From assembly GCF_000226115.1 (NCBI RefSeq), contig NC_016461.1, positions 1,922,001 to 1,986,000 of the forward strand: a stretch of DNA of 64,000 nucleotides, in the 5' to 3' direction. The notes beneath the pieces are model-generated. The model did no database searches. It worked only from the letters and a program-made list of their open reading frames with translations, and was not told where the DNA came from. Both the position numbers and the translations under genes were made by a program. The stretch comes from Thermothielavioides terrestris NRRL 8126. Lineage: Eukaryota; Ascomycota; Sordariomycetes; Sordariales; Chaetomiaceae. Shown here piece by piece: positions 1 through 10,946 of the stretch (its first letter is position 1; every line of letters starts with the position of its first letter).

Positions 1-2
1 AC

Positions 3-215
3 TGGACCCTGCGCGGCGAGCGCAGCGTCTGGCCAGCCGTCGCGGCCCTGCGCGTCCGCTGCGCCATCGAGATGGAGCTCGACCGCGCCCTCCAGGCCGT
101 CCGCCGCCTCAAGGCGTCCGACCTCCGCCGCCGCGCCAGCGAGATGTCGGCGCTGCGCGAACAGCTCGACGCCGAGGCCAACCGCGGGGAGAAGAACAGG
201 CAGGGGCAGCTCTAG
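3..215 (+). CDS. 3' end of an unidentified protein-coding gene (partial, cut by window start)
   Basis: One open frame runs from base 3 to a TAG at 213-215 and gives the last 70 residues of a protein that begins outside the window. Third codon positions are almost all G or C, as in the other genes here, which supports real coding. The visible part is rich in Arg, Glu, Leu and Ala (for example 'EMELDRALQAVRRLKASD') and looks like an amphipathic, probably coiled-coil helix with a charged hydrophilic tail ending in GQL. No catalytic motif or known domain can be recognised from this fragment, so no function is proposed. The coding call is fairly sure; the identity is open. Confidence 0.6.
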   Translation, partial: WTLRGERSVWPAVAALRVRCAIEMELDRALQAVRRLKASDLRRRASEMSALREQLDAEANRGEKNRQGQL

Positions 216-1810
216 AGGAGGCAGTACCGTCACCGCCGCCACTTCTACCAGCAACAGCAGCAGCAGCAGCAGCAGCCGTAGCAGGACGGTTTGGGGCCTG
301 GCGAGCAGGGATCCGGAGAGCGAAGAGCGAAGAGCGGAAGAGCGAGCAAGCAGCAAGCCTGACGGGTCCCACAGCCGGTTGGCGAAAGGTTGGGCGGGTT
401 TGGTAGCGAGGGTTTCTTCCGACAGCAGCTTATTTCATTAACCTAGGCTAGGCAGCTCATCTTGGGAGGCAGGCTTGGACATTTCGTCGGTTGGGTCGAC
501 AGGCTTGGAGTGGGCATCGGCATTTCCGGTTGGCATCAACTAACTAAGCAACGGCCACAGATCAAACGAAAAAAGGGGGTGAGAAAAAAGGGGGTGGGCA
601 CAGGTGTTTTTGCCAACATTGTTACTTCGGGCTGTTTGCTTGCTGCGCAGCATACTCATGTATGTACGCACGGACGTTCGTTGTCGTTGTTGAAGAGCAG
701 GCTGTGTGTGTGTTTCTTTGTTGGGGGTGATCCAGGGGGGCTCGATGCAAGAAAGGAAGGCCAAGTTTGAATACCATTACCTCGCAGATTGCGACGCTAG
801 CGCCTGCAGTGCATCTCCCCCGTCACAGCCTGGCATGTTCATGATCTGATCCCATTCCCGACCCCGTTCGCCTTAGTGAGATGACCAGCTGCATCATCCG
901 TGCAGTGAGTGTGCTGTACAGCTCGGTATGTCTATATGTATGTTTTGTCTAATGTATGCAAGGGGCTGCCAACAAGCCCTCCACTCGTGTACACTAGTGT
1001 AGTGTATGTATTCCGTACAGGATACACCCTCCCCTGCTGGGCTGGTCCGCTGCCGGGCGGCGAGCGGGTGGCGCTGGCTAACTCGTGAAGTATAATTATC
1101 TGTGACTCATAGTTAACAGTCTCATTCTTACACTACGCAGGACGGAGTACATACATCAGGGAGGTAGGCGCCCTGGCACGCGTGTCAATGGTCCGGCCTG
1201 GGGCGTGGAGCCGCATTTTCCTAAGGCTGGCCGGGGGGGGGGGGGAGACGGGCCGCCGCTTTCTCACACGTGTATACTACACACTGACACGGGAAATTTG
1301 TCTGGGGGGTCGCTCCAGATCAAGTAACTCCACTGATCTGCACTGCGTAGTATAGTTTAGTTTAACGTTCGTGCGGTGGAGTGGCGTCCGGCTCTTAGGT
1401 GGCGCCCGCCGTTTGGCGCCCGGAGATACCGGAGACGTGAGGTGCTTCCATGCTTTGCCCTTGCCTAAGCGCCAGCCACTCCGCCAGGGATCTTTAGGTG
1501 ACTTGCAATGGATTGCAACACAGAATTGGTCAACAAACAGCGAGAGTAACTACTGCGTTAAGGTAAAGGTGCAGCGCCGAACATGTCACAGAGGAGGTCA
1601 GATGGAATAGGGCTTGGGGCTGTGCAAGGGCTCAATTATCAATGATCATCACCGCCGGTCCGCCAGCATTGACGACGAGGCTCTCGATCGGCGCTCGTCA
1701 GGCCCGAAGGAGCGCCGTACACATGGCCAGCAGTAGTGTACAGGGATCTGAAAACGTCAATCTCCACTTCCGGGAGCGTGTGACGGATCAGGCTCGGCTG
1801 GGACGGCTCG
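216..1810. other. Intergenic region, no gene seen
   Basis: No convincing coding frame. It holds a CAG-type run (about 255-275), a 13-base G run at 1233-1245, and a 12-bp palindrome TACACTAGTGTA at 990-1001 that belongs to a motif recurring elsewhere in this window. Base composition is normal up to the start of the AT-rich repeat. Short open frames at 1371-1610 and 1642-1980 show no domain or coding-like composition. Confidence 0.6.
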
Positions 1811-1815
1811 GAAGG

Positions 1816-3362
1816 GTGGACGTTAAAGAGGTCCCGCCAAGACTAATTTCGGCCAATTGTCGGCAATGTTTTTACAACGTTTTTACGCAACCCCGATCGC
1901 CAAGGCGTTTGCACTATCGCCAAGTCGTTCAAGCAGTTAGTTCGCCAAGGGTACAGAGGGCGGCGCTAGCCCCCCGCTAGTTAGGATTTAGGTTAAGGTT
2001 AGGATATAGGTTATAGTTAGGGTATAAGTTATCCTCGTTTTCTTTTTTTTCGATTTAGTTAAGGTATTATAAAGTTGTTATTATTATAAGTCTTTACGAT
2101 TTTATATTATTGATGTTCGAAGTCGTAGCGGCCTTACTTACCTTTAGCGATTTATAATTACTTATATATAGTAGTCTCCGAAATTAGTCTTAGCGGGACC
2201 TCTTTAATGACAACTGGTTTAGGCCGATTTTTAGGTAAGCCGACTTGGATATAACGCTAGATAATAATAATGAGATAAAGATCTATAGCTAGATCGATAT
2301 CTTATATAGAAAGCGGTAAATGGAATATAAACTGTTAGGGCTATATATTTATAATATCTTTTATATATAATCTGATTTGTCCCTAGTTGGCTAAATAGCC
2401 ATTATCTAAAATTGTTAGGTCCGTTATCTAGACCTATCTAGTTAGTTGTCTAGGAGGTAGAGTTAAAGGGCTAAATAGCTACTAAATCTATACTACTACT
2501 CTAGGTATCTCCTATAGACTATCTATATCTAATATAGCTACCTATATATAAAGCAGTTATTTAGCTCGATATAAGCGTAACTTAGGTTATTTATATCGAC
2601 TATATAGTACTAAATACTTATATTTATTAAATAAAAAGTTCGTAGAACTTATAAATAAATATATAGGAAGATGTTAAAGGATCTTACTAAGATAAAGTAT
2701 ATTGCTATATAAGATAATAGAAATAAGATCGTTGTTATATTAACGTATAAGGCTCTAACTAATATAGATAAGGTAACTATACTATAGGTAACTATTGAAT
2801 TAAGTCGCTATTCGTTATTAGTCTAGCTATTTAGGCGTCTAGGTCTTGACTATAGCTACTAGGGTAGAATAAGGCTAGGAGAACAACAAAGGTCTAGTGT
2901 AATTTATATATATATTCTACTTAATTATAATAGAGTATAGCGAATATATATAAGCTAAATAAGTTCTATCTATAAGTTGGAAACTAAATGTTTTTAACTA
3001 AGCTATTAAGAATATTAGAGCTATATACTACCCTATATATTTAATACTTTAAATAGATATTTAGGTATAAACCTAGTTTTATAAAGTCCTAAAGGTCTTA
3101 TTAGTTATTTCAGTATAAGAAGCTTTCTTCTATTATAATAGTGATATAGATACTAAAGGCCGTTTTCGTTCTCGTATATACTAGAATAACTAAGTATATA
3201 CTATAACTAGGTACCTACCTATACACCTCTCTATATACTAGACAAGCTAGGCGGCTAATGTTTTATAAATGGCCTAAGTCAACGAGCTAGCTTTAATTAG
3301 AGCGACTAGGAAAGGAAAGCTTCGAGAAGTAGAAGCAACAGGGGTACCCCTGTTGTACATCT
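1816..3362. repeat. Repeat unit 1 of the dimer (1,547 bp)
   Basis: This left copy begins GTGGACGTTAAAGAGG and ends just before AAAGG at 3363. Its first ~170 bp (to about 1985) keep many C and G bases that are T or A in unit 2, so this end escaped most mutation. Its last ~160 bp are heavily converted. A degenerate telomere-like stretch of TTAGG-type words lies at about 1979-2030. Confidence 0.75.
3336..3355. repeat. 20-bp perfect palindrome near the 3' end of unit 1
   Basis: CAACAGGGGTACCCCTGTTG reads the same on both strands and sits 7 bp from the unit end. In unit 2 the same place (4888-4907) differs by a single C/T change that breaks one outer pair. The ancestral arms were probably CGACAG/CTGTCG, mutated symmetrically by RIP in unit 1. 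Confidence 0.8.
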
Positions 3363-3367
3363 AAAGG

Positions 3368-4914
3368 GTGGACGTTAAAGAGGTCCTACTAAGACTAATT
3401 TCGGCTAATTGTTAGCAATGTTTTTATAACGTTTTTATACAACTTTGATTACTAAGGTGTTTATACTATTACTAAGTCGTTTAAGCAGTTAGTTCGCTAG
3501 AGGTATAGGGGGCAGCGCTAGCCCCCTACTAGTTAGGATTTAGGTTAAAGTTAGGATATAAGTTATAGTTAGGGTATAAGTTATCCTTGTTTTCTTTTTT
3601 TTCAATTTAGTTAAAGTATTGTAAAGTTGTTGTTATTATAAGTCTTTATAATTTTATATTGTTGATATTCGAAATCGTAGTGGCCTTGCTTACCCTTAGC
3701 GATTTATAATTACTTATATATAGTAGTCTCTAAAATTAGTTTTAACGAGACCTCTTTAATAACGACTAGTTTAGGTTGGTTTTTAGGCAAGTCGACTTAG
3801 ATATAACGCTAGATAATAATAGTAAGATAAAGATCTATAGTTAGATCGATATCTTATATAGGAAGTAGTAAGTAGAATATAAATTGTTAGGGCTATATAT
3901 TTATAATATCTTTTATATATAACCTGATTTGTCTTTAGTTGGCTAAATAGCTATTGTTTAAAACTATTAGGTCCATTGTCTAGACTCGTCTAGTTGGTTG
4001 TCTAGGAGGTAGAGTTGAAGGGCTAAGTAGCTACTAAATCTATACTACTACTCTAGGTATCTTCTATAGGCTATCTATACCTAATATAGCTACTTATATA
4101 TAAGGCAGTTATCTAGCTCGATATAAGTGTAACTTAGGTTGTTTACATCGACTATATAGTACTAGACACTTATACTTATTAGATAAAAGGTTTATAGAGC
4201 CTATAAACAAATATATAGGAAGATATTGAAGAACTTTGCTAAGACAAAGTATACTACTATACGAGATAATAGAAATAAGATCGTTGTTATATTAACGTAT
4301 AAGGCTTTGACTAATATAGATAGGGTAATTATACTATAGGTAACTATTGAATCAAGTCGCTATTTGTCATTAGTCTAGCCATTTAGACGTCTAGGTCTTA
4401 ACTATAGCTATTAGAGTAGAATAAGGCTAGGAGAATAACAAAGGTCTAGTGTAATTTATATATATATTCTACTTAATTACAATAGAATATAGCGAATATA
4501 TATAAGCTAAGCAAGTTTTATCTATAAGTTAGAAACTAAGTGTTTTTAACTAAGCTATTAGGAATACTAGGGCTATACACTACCCTATATATTTAATACT
4601 TTAGGTAGGTACCTAGGTATAAATCTAGTTCTATAAAGTCCTAAAGGTCTTGCTAGTTATTTCGGTATAAGAAGCTTTCTTCTATTATAATAGTAATATA
4701 GATACTAGAGGCCGTTTTCGTTCTCGTATATATTGGAATAACTAAGTGTACGTCGCAACTAGGTACCTACCTATACACCTCTCTATACACTAGACAAGCC
4801 AGGCGGCTGATATTTCGTAAACGGCCCGAGTCAACGAGCCGGCTTTGATCAGAGCGACTGGGAAAGGAAAGCTTCGAGAAGCAGAAGCAACAGGGGTACC
4901 CCTGTCGTGCGTCT
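3368..4914. repeat. Repeat unit 2 of the dimer (1,547 bp)
   Basis: This right copy matches unit 1 at a constant offset of 1,552 bp with no net indel. Its 5' end is heavily converted (for example CCTACTAAG against CCCGCCAAG in unit 1). Its last ~170 bp (from about 4745) are the better-preserved version of the 3' end. Confidence 0.75.
4888..4907. repeat. Palindrome near the 3' end of unit 2 (one mismatch)
   Basis: Counterpart of the unit 1 palindrome at exactly +1,552 bp. The core ACAGGGGTACCCCTGT is intact; the outer pair is CA/CG. It may form a subterminal hairpin. Confidence 0.75.
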
Positions 4915-4919
4915 GAAGG

Positions 4920-6176
4920 AGTGTTCGTGTCCGTAAACAGTGGGGTTCCGAGGCGACGCTGCAGAGCCGCTCAATTCAGCCTAGCAAGACGCCCCGCACC
5001 TCCACTCGCTGCTCTTCCTCTCCACAAGTTATCAGACCTCCCACTATCCGCTCACCTGCCGTCGCAGTTTGCGATATTTTGAGAAATTGTGCGTAGCGTG
5101 GGCAAGGTCATGTGGCCCTTTACCCGCCTGGGTAGGTGCCCAGCTTGCGAAGGTCTGGACAAGGTGAAGCTAGTGGGTTCGCGCTCCGGCGGGGAAGGGG
5201 GGGGGGGCCACGAGTCAAAAAGTGAGGCGAAACATCGAGAGAACAGCACTTTTAGCGCTTTCACCTGCTCCCCGCCCCGATCTCGGCTTCTCTGTGATGT
5301 GAACAAAGCCGCGGCTGCATCTCGAGATCAAGAGACTCAAGACTAGCGATTGGCGCATCGACGGGAGACTCGGGCGGTCGTCGGCCGTCGAGAGGTCAAG
5401 AACCGCCCGGGGCCGGCTTTATCCGCTCGCAGCCTCGGGCGCCCTCGCAACAATGCGTCGTTAGCTCCGCCATCGTTTCGCTGCTGCTGCCACCTGCGTA
5501 TGACTGGACAGACGCTATACTTCTTGACGCCGACACCGCACCCCCCGGTCGCCGTGTTCGAGAGCCCAAGAGACACCGCCTGGGCCCGTTTGATGCTCGG
5601 TTCGGCGGACTGTCACTGTGCATCTGCATACTCAATTCAGTAAGTAGGCTGCCCATCCAAGGTAGGTACATACCTACCACTCGTCAGCTCTTCAGTATTT
5701 GATCCTTCTTCCTACACATCCTCAACCCCCCAAACTGGGAACCCTTGCTCTTCTCCCCCGGTCCCCGGCCCCCCTAGATTTTCCACCCTCTCTCTCCGCT
5801 CGCCGGTTGCCGCACTGCCAGCAGATCGACCGGGCGACAATCTGGGGCCAACTCTGCCCAAACCTTATAAATTGTCTCCGGTCCCCGGTCCCCCTCCTTG
5901 GCATCCATCCCACTGAGCATTCACCACTCTCTCCCATCTTTTCTCGCGCGATAAATCGCGAGTCTGCCAGAGCATGCTCGCCAGGCAGAAGAACGGATCG
6001 AAGACGAACCGCCAGAACACCTCCGTTGTCGCTAGTTAGCACCAACCACAATCAGACACTGCAGTCTGGTCTCGTCCGGCGGCCAGTTGCCCTGATCTTT
6101 GAGACAATTCCCGGCCTGCTCCCCCACCTTTACCAGTGAGAAGACGCTCCTCCCATCACCGTCCAGCCCCAGCACC
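4920..6176. other. Intergenic region; 5' flank of the 6177 gene
   Basis: No supported gene; several overlapping short open frames on both strands look like chance frames in GC-rich DNA. A CT-rich stretch (about 5700-5960) and a TATA-like word at 5867 suggest that this is the promoter and leader of the plus-strand gene at 6177. A GGTAGGTACATACCTACC motif lies at about 5660. Confidence 0.5.
5867..5873 (+). promoter_or_regulatory. Possible TATA box of the 6177 gene
   Basis: TATAAAT lies ~310 bp upstream of the first ATG and is followed by CT-rich DNA, as is common at fungal transcription starts. The assignment rests on position and sequence only. Confidence 0.3.
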
Positions 6177-7055
6177 ATGCTGAAACCGGCTGCCTGCCAG
6201 AAAGGAGCCCGTCGCCCACTTCCAACCGCCGCCGCCACTGCCAACATGCGCTCGCCCATGACGCCCGCCGCCGGACACCCGACCCAGGACGACGGGTGGA
6301 TCCTTGTCCGCAGAATCCCAACCGGCGGGTACACCAAGACAAGATCCCCTCAGCACAACGACGACAACATGTCGTCCCGCCAGGTCGCCAACGCCTCCGC
6401 CAGCAATCGGCCGACCGCGTCCGTCTTCGATTTCTCCGAAGAGAGCATCGAGAACATCACGTACTTCGACGCTCCCGCCCCGTCCGCCACCGCTCCCGCC
6501 CACAAGCCCCACACGCCCGAGTCCAGCGGCGACTCCTCCACCCAGAGGGCCAGCACGGAGGACACCCTCACCGACCTCGACCTCCCCCTCCCCACCGCCG
6601 CGCTTCCTCCCAACCCCGTGCCGCTCCCACCTGGAGGATCCCTCGAGCCCGCCCGCCCCCAGCTGACGCAGTCCAACATGGACTTCCACCAGCGCGAGCT
6701 GGCCCAGCGCTACCAGGGCAGCATCGCGGGCTGGGTCGCCGCCGCCGGCACCGGCCCCCGCCTGGCCTATCATCGGTGCCCCCCGCCGCCGCCGTCGTCG
6801 TCGGCGGCGGCCGCTGCGACCGAGCCGTACAGCAGCATGCTCGCGACGGCGGGCGCGAGCGCCGGCACCCGCAGCGGCAGCAGCAGCGTCGCCGCCGGCG
6901 CCGGAACGGACTGGCTGCTCGTCTCGCACCTGCCTGCCGCCGCTGCCGCCGACGACGAGGTGGCGGCCGCCGGGGCGTGGTGCGAGGTGGCGCTGGGCCC
7001 GCTGGTCAGGCGCTTCTCGGTGCTGACTTTTGATGCGGACGAGCTGATCTTTTGA
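6177..7055 (+). CDS. Hypothetical fungal protein, 292 aa, with DDGWILVRRIP motif
   Basis: A single-exon frame. 6177 is the first ATG in the frame; the frame is open further up but without an ATG. A second candidate start lies at 6246. The protein is low-complexity and rich in Pro, Ala, Ser and Thr. Two short hydrophobic motifs look alike: DDGWILVRRIPTGGYTK near residue 40 and TDWLLVSHLP near residue 245. The middle has acidic/Thr-rich stretches and runs of Pro, Ser and Ala (about residues 200-235). No signal peptide or membrane segment is seen. I do not recognise the family. GC-rich third positions and a plausible promoter support a real gene. Undetected introns or the alternative start could change the ends. 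Confidence 0.6.
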   Translation: MLKPAACQKGARRPLPTAAATANMRSPMTPAAGHPTQDDGWILVRRIPTGGYTKTRSPQHNDDNMSSRQVANASASNRPTASVFDFSEESIENITYFDAPAPSATAPAHKPHTPESSGDSSTQRASTEDTLTDLDLPLPTAALPPNPVPLPPGGSLEPARPQLTQSNMDFHQRELAQRYQGSIAGWVAAAGTGPRLAYHRCPPPPPSSSAAAAATEPYSSMLATAGASAGTRSGSSSVAAGAGTDWLLVSHLPAAAAADDEVAAAGAWCEVALGPLVRRFSVLTFDADELIF

Positions 7056-8247
7056 TTGATTGACCCGGGGGGTTTGGATGTCTCCGACGCCGGGGGTTGA
7101 GAGATTTGTCGCGTTTGGTATGGAGTTTGAGGTGAGAGGGTGTTGGGTGCGGGGTGTTGAATTGGGTTACACGTCGGAGGCAGGTGCGGCGGCGTCGGTG
7201 CGATAGGCGTTCGGATGATGTCCTCGAGCGATGGACCCGTGATGGATGGGGGTATCCCGGTCTGGCCCGGGCCACCCCGAGCCCGATGGCCGCCATGACG
7301 TGGGTCACGGCATCGCAGAGTGGTCGCTATGTTTCGCGTCTCCTTTTTGTTTCATTTCCCCCTCTGCCTCGTCCCAACTGGCTTGTCTCTTCCCTTTCTT
7401 TTCTTCGTGTTCCCCTTTCATCAATTCTCCACTGTTTTCCGTCAGCCGCGCTGCCAAAAAGCGGCTTTCTTCCTCACTCTTCGTCGTTGGGCTGGCTTTG
7501 GTATTTCCTTTAATGACTGTTTTCCTTTCTGGAGCACCTCACTCCCGCTTTTCTTTTTCTCTTCGTCTCATCTTTTTCGGTATACCGACTGTGTTCGTAA
7601 GGTGCGAAAACAAAACACATGGAACAGGGTCAACAAAAACGGGGGACATCAGCTGGCGTCGGGATCTCGGCTGGATCGGAGAAAGGGGGCAGGATAAAAT
7701 GTTTGGTTCCCTATCTTGGGGTCTTGGGTCTTACCTTTTTGCCAGCATCGATGACCCGGGAACTCAGGAATAAATGACGTTGCCGTGGCATTTCCGCCCA
7801 ACCTTTTCCACCAATCCAATCACCCCCACCCTCGTCCCTGGTTCCCGGAAGCCGGGTGCGGGGTTTCTGGGGCAGGAACGTGGACAAGGTCGCATTCAAG
7901 GCGGCTAGGATGTCAAGCTTCTCCATCAGCTAAGACCGTTTACAGACGCTCAAGGCACGTTCCGAGCCTCCCTAGCCCGGATCCGCCTTGGTTGACAACC
8001 TAAGCGATGATGGAATCAGCGGGCAGCCCATTTAGCCTGATTGACTCCCCGAACCTCTTGGTTCCGGGCCAACGGATTTTCTTCGCCGGAAGACATGGAC
8101 ACCGTACGCAGTAAGACGCGAGATGCGACCGTTGCAGTGGGTTCCTGCGTCTTGGCCGAGTATGAATAGACCCCGTGTCCGGGCGGCCGGCGAGCTCGAG
8201 ATGGACCGTCGACACAGGGGATCGTGTTGTTCTCTTTGACCGCCGCC
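7056..8247. other. Intergenic region, nothing specific seen
   Basis: It holds the 3' flank of the 6177 gene (pyrimidine-rich from about 7340 to 7580) and the 5' flank of the esterase gene. Short open frames in this stretch lack coding features. Confidence 0.55.
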
Positions 8248-9658
8248 ATGCCCAGCACTTTTGGCCTTCGTCGGCTCCTCGGCCTTGTGCTGAGCGCGAC
8301 CTGCGTGACTATCGCGACATGCCACGACCACTGGGTCGACATTTGGGCGTGCATGCCTCAGCAGGTCGAGCCGTATAATCTTCCTAACCCGCCCTATGTC
8401 AGTATTCCTTCCCGCTTACCCTGCTTCCCCCCCTCTCGTTCCCCAATACCATGGGACAGGAGGTTAGGCAAGAAAGCGCTTGGAGAAGGTCCTGACACCA
8501 TGGCAGAACGGTACCGACGGCGTGTTCCAGAACACGACGATCCGCCAGACCGTCTACATCACGCAGGACGCGTCCACCATCCGGCTGCAGTTCAGCAACG
8601 CCCTCGGCGCGTCGGACCTGCCCATCACCGCGGCAACGGTGGCGCTGCCCGTGAACGACGCCGCCGGCGCGAGCGCCATCCGCACCGAGACGCTGCAGCA
8701 CCTGACCTTCTCGGGCTCGCCGTCCTTCCAGGTCCCCAACGGCGCCCTCGTCGTGTCCGACCCGATCCACTTCCCCGTCAAGGCCCAGAGCGTGCTCACC
8801 ATCACGGTCTACCTCGCCGCGGGCCAGTCCGGCTTCGGCATCACGGGCCACCCGGGCAGCCGCACGACAAGCTGGCTGTCGCAGGGCAACCTGGTCGCCG
8901 CCGCGGATCTCAACTCGACCGCCGTCGGCACCAACGTGCAGAGCATCGACAAGTGGTTCCTCATCTCGGCCGTGCAGGCCTGGCTGCCGGCCGAGTACGT
9001 CTCGCTGGCGGTCGTGGGCGACAGCATCACGGACGGGCGCGGCAGCACGACCAACCACAACGACCGCTGGCCGGACCAGCTGCTGGCGCGGCTGCGCAGC
9101 AACCCGCTGCTGCGGGGCATCTCGGTGGCCAACATGGCGGCGGGCGGCAACCGGGTGCTGGCGGACGGGCTGGGCCCCAACGCGCTGGGGCGGGTGGAGC
9201 GCGACGTGCTGGCGCACCCGGGCGCGCGGTACGCGCTGGTGTACGAGGGCGTCAACGACATCGGCACGGCGGCGTCGGAGCGCGCGGCGCAGGCGGCGGT
9301 GGGCGACCGGCTGATCGCCGCGTACGAGCAGATCGTCGCGCGCCTGCACGCCGCCGGCCTGGCCGCGTTCGGCGCCACCATCACGCCCATGAGCGGGCCC
9401 GGCCAGGTGTACGGCACCCCCGAGCGCGAGGCGGAGCGGCAGCGCGTCAACAAGTGGATCCGCACGAGCGGGCGGTTCGACGCGGTCGTGGACTTTGATG
9501 CGGTCGTGCGGGATCCCAAGAACGACACCATGCTGAGGGCGGAGTACAACAGCGGGGATTGGCTGCACCTCAACCCGGCCGGGTACAAGGCGATGGCGGA
9601 GGCGGTCGATCTGAGGCTGTTCCTGTGGTTCGCGGGCGGGTCGAGCGCGATGGTGTGA
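8248..9658 (+). CDS. Secreted SGNH/GDSL-family esterase
   Basis: Model: exons 8248-8397 and 8507-9658, 433 aa. Exon 1 encodes a signal peptide (hydrophobic 'LLGLVLSATCVTIA') and the mature start 'DHWVDIWACMPQ'. The intron uses a GTCAGT donor, a CTGAC branch 10 nt before CAG, and phase 0. Exon 2 opens with 'NGTDGVFQNTTIRQTV', typical of extracellular GDSL hydrolases. SGNH blocks are visible: nucleophile in GDSI (Ser223), NMAAGGN (block II), GVND (Asn300, block III), and D401-W-L-H404 completing the catalytic pair. The family hydrolyses ester bonds of lipids or of acetylated plant polysaccharides; the substrate cannot be read from sequence. Another in-frame ATG lies at 8224, but 8248 gives a cleaner signal peptide. 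It stands alone between gene-poor stretches, which fits an accessory extracellular enzyme. Confidence 0.85.
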
Positions 9659-10946
9659 GATGGGAGGTGAGAGGGGATGATCTGGGCGGGGGGCGGCGGT
9701 GAACGGAAGGGAGAAGAAGAGACGACGGTGGGGGAGGGAAGAGAGGAGAAGAAGATATTTAGTTTAGTAATAATGACCCAAACAGAGCCCGGGCTAGGGC
9801 TGCGAAAATGCAGTTCTCATTGGACTGAGGGACATGCATCATGCGGATTCCCTTGCGTGAGTGTGTGTACGGCAAGGCGCCTGACAGGAATGAGGAGCGC
9901 CAATGGGCTCAGCTTTTTGTGGCCGAACTTCGAGGGCGACCCGCTTCACTCAGCCATCCGAGCGGCCGAGGCATCCGCGGGCTCGAAAGTGCCTAGGGTG
10001 GATAGAAGGTAATAACTGGCGGTTGGGAACCAAGTGGTAGACTTTGTTGGCGATCAGGCTGTCGTCCTGTCGTCGCATAGCTTTCCCGTATACCCGAATG
10101 TGATGAATCTGTAATCAAATGCGAACCGCAGCTTCCTTCTCTCCAGATATAGTGCCGGGAGAGACAGCTTCGTACTTGGCGGCGACGTCGCCGTCATGTT
10201 TGAAATCAGCGCGCTGGTTAAATCAAAATTGTGCTGGCACGTAAATAGATCTTGCCATACCAATCGATGTGGCCAACTGATCAAACGGCCTTCCTCAGTC
10301 CTCGGCGTGAAATTGTCGCTCTGACCCCGCCTCTGTGTTTTGACGTTCATGATGGAGAAGACTACGGAACAGGTACTCCAGCACCAAGAAGACTTCCCGG
10401 CGTGGCGAGGCAGGCTCGTTCGCACTCTTCAACGCCACAACCTCGACAAACATGTCCTCGCCCTCTGTTGTTGTTGTGTGTTAATTTGGGAAGCCACACA
10501 CTGGAAGAACGAGCAGCTGTGTGTGCATTGCTTGATGCGTGCGAATGCCCAATAAGCTCTAGGACGGCACACCCCAGGATAAGGATAAGATGGGTTGTAG
10601 GGAGAGCAAAAGAAGCTAATACGTGGTTACGAAGTCATCCGAGACAGTTAAGGTTGAGGAAGGGAGCGAGTTGGAAGGTGGGAATCCCAGAGCAGGAGGA
10701 GCATGGCTAGCTGAGACGAGGGCGAGGGACCAGTGCATCCCATTCCACACTATCTTTGGCAAGCAGTTCAGGATTAGTTAAGTGAGGCAGGTAATTGGAT
10801 CCCCCTTGAAGTGAATCCCCCCCATCTTCGCCACGTCTCAAATATACATCCTTCCTCGCATCCTTCCTCGCAACGTCCGGAGACTGGCCCGACTAAATGT
10901 AGTCTCGATCACCATTGCTCCCACTCCCCAGACCCATTTTCGGCTG
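9659..10946. other. Intergenic region, no gene supported
   Basis: 3' flanks of the plus-strand esterase and the minus-strand secreted protein (convergent). Small open frames at 10054-10425 and 10252-10710 have no recognisable domain. Confidence 0.55.

Larger units (their letters stand above)
1811..4919. mobile_element. RIP-mutated tandem dimer of an unidentified 1.55-kb repeat
   Basis: Two direct copies of the same sequence lie head to tail with an exact period of 1,552 bp. A 5-bp motif occurs at every boundary: GAAGG at 1811-1815, AAAGG at 3363-3367 (one G-to-A change) and GAAGG at 4915-4919. This would fit a target-site duplication, with one copy shared between the units. The interior is very AT- and TpA-rich and has no open frame. 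Differences between the copies are overwhelmingly C/T and G/A, the signature of RIP in filamentous ascomycetes. No terminal inverted repeats, LTR-type TG..CA ends or transposase/reverse-transcriptase remnant can be read. Whether it is a non-autonomous transposon, a solo-type repeat or a segmental duplication is unresolved. Confidence 0.75.

Noticed and set aside
8399..9568. 389-codon minus-strand frame over the SGNH esterase
   Set aside because: Antisense shadow; the plus-strand product has a complete SGNH motif set.
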